Below are positions 6,357-8,050 of a stretch of 8,050 nt of DNA, one piece after another. Source of the DNA: an uncultured Verrucomicrobiota bacterium (GTDB lineage: Bacteria > Verrucomicrobiota > Kiritimatiellia > RFP12 > UBA3636); assembly GCA_946612175.1 (NCBI GenBank), contig CAMOEO010000130.1, positions 1 through 8,050 on the forward strand. Reading direction: 5' to 3'. The stretch's first letter is position 1. Each line of letters starts with the position of its first letter. The notes beneath the pieces were generated by a model that did no database searches, was not told where the DNA came from, and saw nothing but the letters and a program-made list of their open reading frames with translations. The translations under genes and the position numbers were made by a program.

Positions 6357-7048
6357 GCGGCGGGCTCTTCTGGGGCGGGCTCTTCGGCGGCGGGCGCGGG
6401 CGCTTCCGCGGGCTCGGCGGCGGGCGCGGGCGTCGCCTCCGCGGGTGCGGGTTCGGCCGTCGCCTGCGGCGTATCCAGGGCGTCGCGGAGCTTGGCCGCG
6501 CCCTCTTCGAGGGCCGTGGCGAGGTCGGCGCCGGCGCTCTGGAGGGTGGTCTTGGCCTTCTCGATCGCGGGGCCGGCGGCCTCGCGGGCCGAGTCGGCGA
6601 GCTTGGCGGCGGACTCCTTCGAGGCGTCGGCGAAGCTCGAGGCGTTCTCCTTCGCGCTTTCCGCGAGCGACGTAAGCGCGTCGGTCGCTACGGCGGCGAG
6701 GTTGGTGGCGGCGGTCTTCATGTCCTCGACGACCGGCGCGGCGGCGGCGGCGAAGTTGGTCGCGGAGGTCTTCGCGGTTGCGGCGAAATCGGCGGCGGCG
6801 GTCTTCACGTCCTCGACGACCGGCGCGGCGGCGGCGACGAAGTTCGTGGCGGCGGCCTTCGCGGCGTCGACCACGGGGGCCGCGGCCTTGGAGAGGCTCG
6901 TGGCGGCGTCGGGTTCGGCGGCGGCCTCGGCGGGCGCGGCGTTCGTGGCGGCGTCGTCCCATTCGAGGACGAGCGTCTTCTCCTCGCAGGGGCAGCCGGC
7001 GAGGAAGGCGGAGGAGAGGAGGAGGCAGGGGAGGAGTTTCGCGTTCAT
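6353..7048 (-). CDS. Alanine-rich lipoprotein with amphipathic helical repeats
   Basis: A 231-residue protein I cannot assign to a named family. The N-terminus MNAKLLPCLLLSSAFLAGC is a lipoprotein signal with lipobox LAGC; lipidation is expected at Cys19, followed by Pro-Cys. Residues 50-190 are Ala/Lys/Asp/Thr-rich and predicted to be long amphipathic helices. They contain repeats of the type AAAPVVEDxKTAA at about 56, 74 and 103, spaced 18 and 29 residues apart. Then come Ala/Lys/Glu segments (LAESAKENASSFADASKESA) that resemble apolipoprotein- or LEA-like helices. The tail (192-231) is Pro/Ala/Glu-rich and probably disordered. The design suggests a membrane-anchored periplasmic spacer or envelope-associated protein, by inference only. 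AGGAAA lies 7 nt before the ATG, and a good promoter lies upstream. It overlaps epmA by 4 nt. Confidence 0.85.
   Translation of the reverse strand: MNAKLLPCLLLSSAFLAGCPCEEKTLVLEWDDAATNAAPAEAAAEPDAATSLSKAAAPVVDAAKAAATNFVAAAAPVVEDVKTAAADFAATAKTSATNFAAAAAPVVEDMKTAATNLAAVATDALTSLAESAKENASSFADASKESAAKLADSAREAAGPAIEKAKTTLQSAGADLATALEEGAAKLRDALDTPQATAEPAPAEATPAPAAEPAEAPAPAAEEPAPEEPAA
6707..6880 (-). repeat. Two-copy 87-bp in-frame tandem repeat within the lipoprotein gene
   Basis: 6707-6793 and 6794-6880 are imperfect tandem copies of 87 bp (29 codons). The first 50 or so bases, containing GGTCTTCA and TCGACGACCGGCGCG, are almost identical; the rest has diverged. They encode the two AAAPVVED(V/M)KTAA blocks. 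A third, degenerate protein copy (AAAPVVDAAKAAATNF) lies 18 residues upstream. The pattern indicates growth of the helical region by internal duplication. Confidence 0.7.
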
Positions 7049-7055
7049 GGGCGGG

Positions 7056-7061
7056 TTTCCT
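7056..7061 (-). promoter_or_regulatory. Shine-Dalgarno site of the lipoprotein gene
   Basis: AGGAAA lies 7 nt upstream of the ATG at 7048, within a predicted leader of about 27 nt. It supports this start, which in turn gives an intact signal peptide. Confidence 0.55.
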
Positions 7062-7081
7062 GGGGGGTGGGGACGGGACGG

Positions 7082-7110
7082 ATTCTAGCGCAAAGGGGCC
7101 GGTGCCGCAA
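7082..7110 (-). promoter_or_regulatory. Promoter of the lipoprotein-epmA operon, overlapping the HAD gene stop
   Basis: On the minus strand, -35 TTGCGG (7105-7110) and -10 TAGAAT (7082-7087) are spaced exactly 17 bp. The TAG of the -10 is the stop codon of the HAD hydrolase gene, and the -35 lies in that gene's last codons. The identical hexamer pair with the same spacing recurs at 7883-7911 on the plus strand. Confidence 0.7.
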
Positions 7111-7759
7111 CGGGCGCGAGGCCGAAGTGGGCGGGGAGGTCGGCGATGCCGTCGAGGACGGGGACGCCGCGCGCGGCGAGGCGGGCGCGGGATTCGTAGC
7201 CGGAGGCGAGCAGGACGCACGCGCAGCCGATCTCGTCGGCGACCTCCTTGTCGTGGCCCGTGTCGCCGACCATGCAGGCCTCGCACGGGGCGAGGCCGAG
7301 CTCGTCGAAGAGGGCGCGCGCCTGCGCGACCTTGGAGCCCGCGGCGGCGTCCGACTGCCCGCGGACCGCGCCGAAGGCGTCGCGGATGCCGTAGCGCCCG
7401 AGCGCGCGCTCGACCGAGCGCTGCTCGGAGGAGGTGACGATGGAGAGCGAGACGCCCGCGGCGCGCAGCGCGCGAAGGGCGGGGACGGTGCCGGGGAAGA
7501 GCGCGACGGAGGGGTGGGAGGCGAAGACGGAGAAGAAGCGGTCGCAGAGCGCGTCCCAGTCATGGTGCTCCAGGTCGATGCCGAGCGCCTCGTAGGACGA
7601 GCGGGCGGGGAAGGAGAAGACCTCGCGGTAGCGCTCGACGGAGATCTCGGGGCTGCCCTGGTCGCGGAGCAGGGCGTTGGTGCCGGCGACGGCGGCGCGG
7701 ACGTCGTCCTGGAGCGTTCCGTTCCAGTCGAAGAGGATGTGCTTGGGAAGGTGGGGCAT
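7085..7759 (-). CDS. HAD-superfamily hydrolase (phosphoglycolate-phosphatase-like)
   Basis: A 224-residue HAD phosphohydrolase-type protein. Motif I is FDWNGTL (nucleophile Asp11) close to the N-terminus, followed by a helical cap (about 17-85). That cap contains ISVERYREVFSFP, typical of a HAD subfamily often annotated as phosphoglycolate phosphatase. Motif II is SIVTSS (106-111), motif III Lys143 (GSKVAQA), and motif IV GDTGHD with Asp166 and Asp170. The usual second aspartate of motif I (DxD) is Asn13. In the superfamily that position is the general acid/base, so phosphatase activity and substrate are uncertain. The start at 7759 places motif I at the normal distance. There is a 5' leader of about 45 nt without a Shine-Dalgarno, ending in CCCCGCC-ATG. 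It has its own promoter and is transcribed away from the plus-strand gene at 7919. Confidence 0.88.
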   Translation of the reverse strand: MPHLPKHILFDWNGTLQDDVRAAVAGTNALLRDQGSPEISVERYREVFSFPARSSYEALGIDLEHHDWDALCDRFFSVFASHPSVALFPGTVPALRALRAAGVSLSIVTSSEQRSVERALGRYGIRDAFGAVRGQSDAAAGSKVAQARALFDELGLAPCEACMVGDTGHDKEVADEIGCACVLLASGYESRARLAARGVPVLDGIADLPAHFGLAPVAAPAPLR

Positions 7760-7810
7760 GGCGGGGGGGAGGCGGGCTTCGGCGGGCGGAATCCCGGCGT
7801 GTCGTGTCCC

Positions 7811-7839
7811 ATCCTACCAGAAGCCCGGGGAAAAAGCCA
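7811..7839 (-). promoter_or_regulatory. Promoter of the HAD hydrolase gene
   Basis: On the minus strand, -10 TAGGAT (7811-7816) is 17 bp from TGGCTT (7834-7839), which differs by one base from the TTGCTT of the activase promoter. The leader to the ATG would be about 45 nt. It lies in the 159-nt divergent region 7760-7918, which holds the two opposed promoters and in which I see no gene or clear operator palindrome. Confidence 0.5.
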
Positions 7840-7882
7840 CGTACTTCCAGGGACTGCAGAGATTCCAAATCGGGCATGCGGC

Positions 7883-7911
7883 TTGCGGTAGGTCGAGGAA
7901 ACAGGTAGAAT
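7883..7911 (+). promoter_or_regulatory. Promoter of the plus-strand gene at the right edge
   Basis: -35 TTGCGG (7883-7888) and -10 TAGAAT (7906-7911) are separated by exactly 17 bp, the same pair as at 7082-7110. The -10 ends 7 nt before the ATG at 7919, so the RNA should start at or one base before that codon. Confidence 0.65.
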
Positions 7912-7918
7912 CCCCGCC

Positions 7919-8050
7919 ATGAAGCATGCCGAGGCCAGGCCCGCGCCGGACGCCGACCTGTCCGCCGTCTCGCTCCTTCGCATCTCCCCCCCACTGTGTT
8001 CTACTGATGGAACCCTCCTTCACGACCCTCATCGCCCACCGCGGCGAATC
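7919..8050 (+). CDS. Possible leaderless reading frame at the promoter-proximal ATG (3' partial)
   Basis: The ATG at 7919 is placed ideally for leaderless initiation behind the promoter at 7883-7911 and is preceded by CCCCGCC, as are other starts in the window. The frame (MKHAEARPAPDADLSAV...) stays open for 44 codons to the window edge. I recognise no family. Its last third overlaps, in another frame, a convincing phosphodiesterase N-terminus, so both cannot be normal genes as written. Dropping one C from the run of seven at 7986-7992 would fuse this start to that protein. Confidence 0.3.
   Translation, partial: MKHAEARPAPDADLSAVSLLRISPPLCSTDGTLLHDPHRPPRRI
8007..8050 (+). CDS. Glycerophosphodiester phosphodiesterase, N-terminus (3' partial)
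   Basis: From the ATG at 8007 the frame reads MEPSFTTLIAHRGES and runs off the window. IAHRGES is the N-terminal active-site strand of the glycerophosphodiester phosphodiesterase family; its His-Arg normally precedes a PENT motif, which would lie beyond the edge. These enzymes hydrolyse deacylated phospholipids to glycerol-3-phosphate and an alcohol. No Shine-Dalgarno precedes this ATG. An in-frame ATG at 7926 would add 27 Pro/Arg-rich residues of doubtful reality. With only 14 codons visible, the family call rests on one motif. Confidence 0.55.
   Translation, partial: MEPSFTTLIAHRGE

Noticed and set aside
5976..7088. A 370-codon plus-strand frame with Ala/Ser-rich repeats.
   Set aside because: It is the antisense shadow of the lipoprotein's repeats and of epmA; no start signal or promoter was found.
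6357..7286. Upstream extension of the epmA frame.
   Set aside because: It is out of frame with the lipoprotein and low-complexity. The GTG at 6356 with its GTGA overlap gives the normal EpmA length.
7814..8032. Minus-strand open frames across the divergent region (7814-8032, 7560-7994).
   Set aside because: They run through both promoters and antisense to the phosphodiesterase motif, with no recognisable domain.

Overview
The window is very GC-rich and carries eight complete genes plus two cut by its edges. Several features point to an anaerobic, Gram-negative-type bacterium: a glycyl radical enzyme with its radical-SAM activase, a lipoprotein with a lipobox, a GT90 glycosyltransferase of the LPS/capsule type, and EpmA. 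The promoters share a TAGAAT -10 box and often have almost no leader. A member of the PVC group (Kiritimatiellota/Verrucomicrobiota-like) is a reasonable guess from gene flavour, but nothing here proves it. I see no rRNA, tRNA, CRISPR array, insertion sequence or phage gene.

Layout. (a) 1-234, plus strand: the C-terminal end of a glycyl radical enzyme, with an unusual radical-site motif. It ends at a strong hairpin (252-272). (b) 297-2508, minus strand: a right-handed beta-helix protein and, upstream of it, the glycyl radical enzyme activase. Each has its own promoter, and they converge on the glycyl radical enzyme. (c) 2559-5390, minus strand: purC, mrp and a GT90 glycosyltransferase, probably one operon behind the purC promoter. 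(d) 5436-7048, minus strand: a repeat-rich lipoprotein followed by epmA, coupled by a GTGA overlap. (e) 7085-7759, minus strand: a HAD-family hydrolase. (f) 7760-7918: a divergent promoter region. (g) 7919-8050, plus strand: the start of a gene whose clearest signal is the N-terminus of a glycerophosphodiester phosphodiesterase. An upstream leaderless start lies in a different frame.

The most interesting non-coding signal is a uniform promoter architecture. Six gene starts have a -10 of the form TAGAAT/TAGACT/TAGGAT, exactly 17 bp from a -35 with G and C at positions 3 and 4 (best examples TTGCGG and TTGCTT). In three cases the -10 lies only 7-8 nt before the ATG, which implies leaderless mRNAs. 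In two cases the stop codon TAG of the upstream gene is itself the first half of the next gene's -10 box. Clear Shine-Dalgarno sequences appear only where the start is operon-internal (GT90) or where there is a real leader (lipoprotein).

Functionally the window is a mosaic. It combines anaerobic radical chemistry of unknown substrate, purine synthesis, Fe-S cluster delivery, envelope glycosylation and EF-P modification. Only the glycyl radical enzyme and its activase form a plausible two-gene system.
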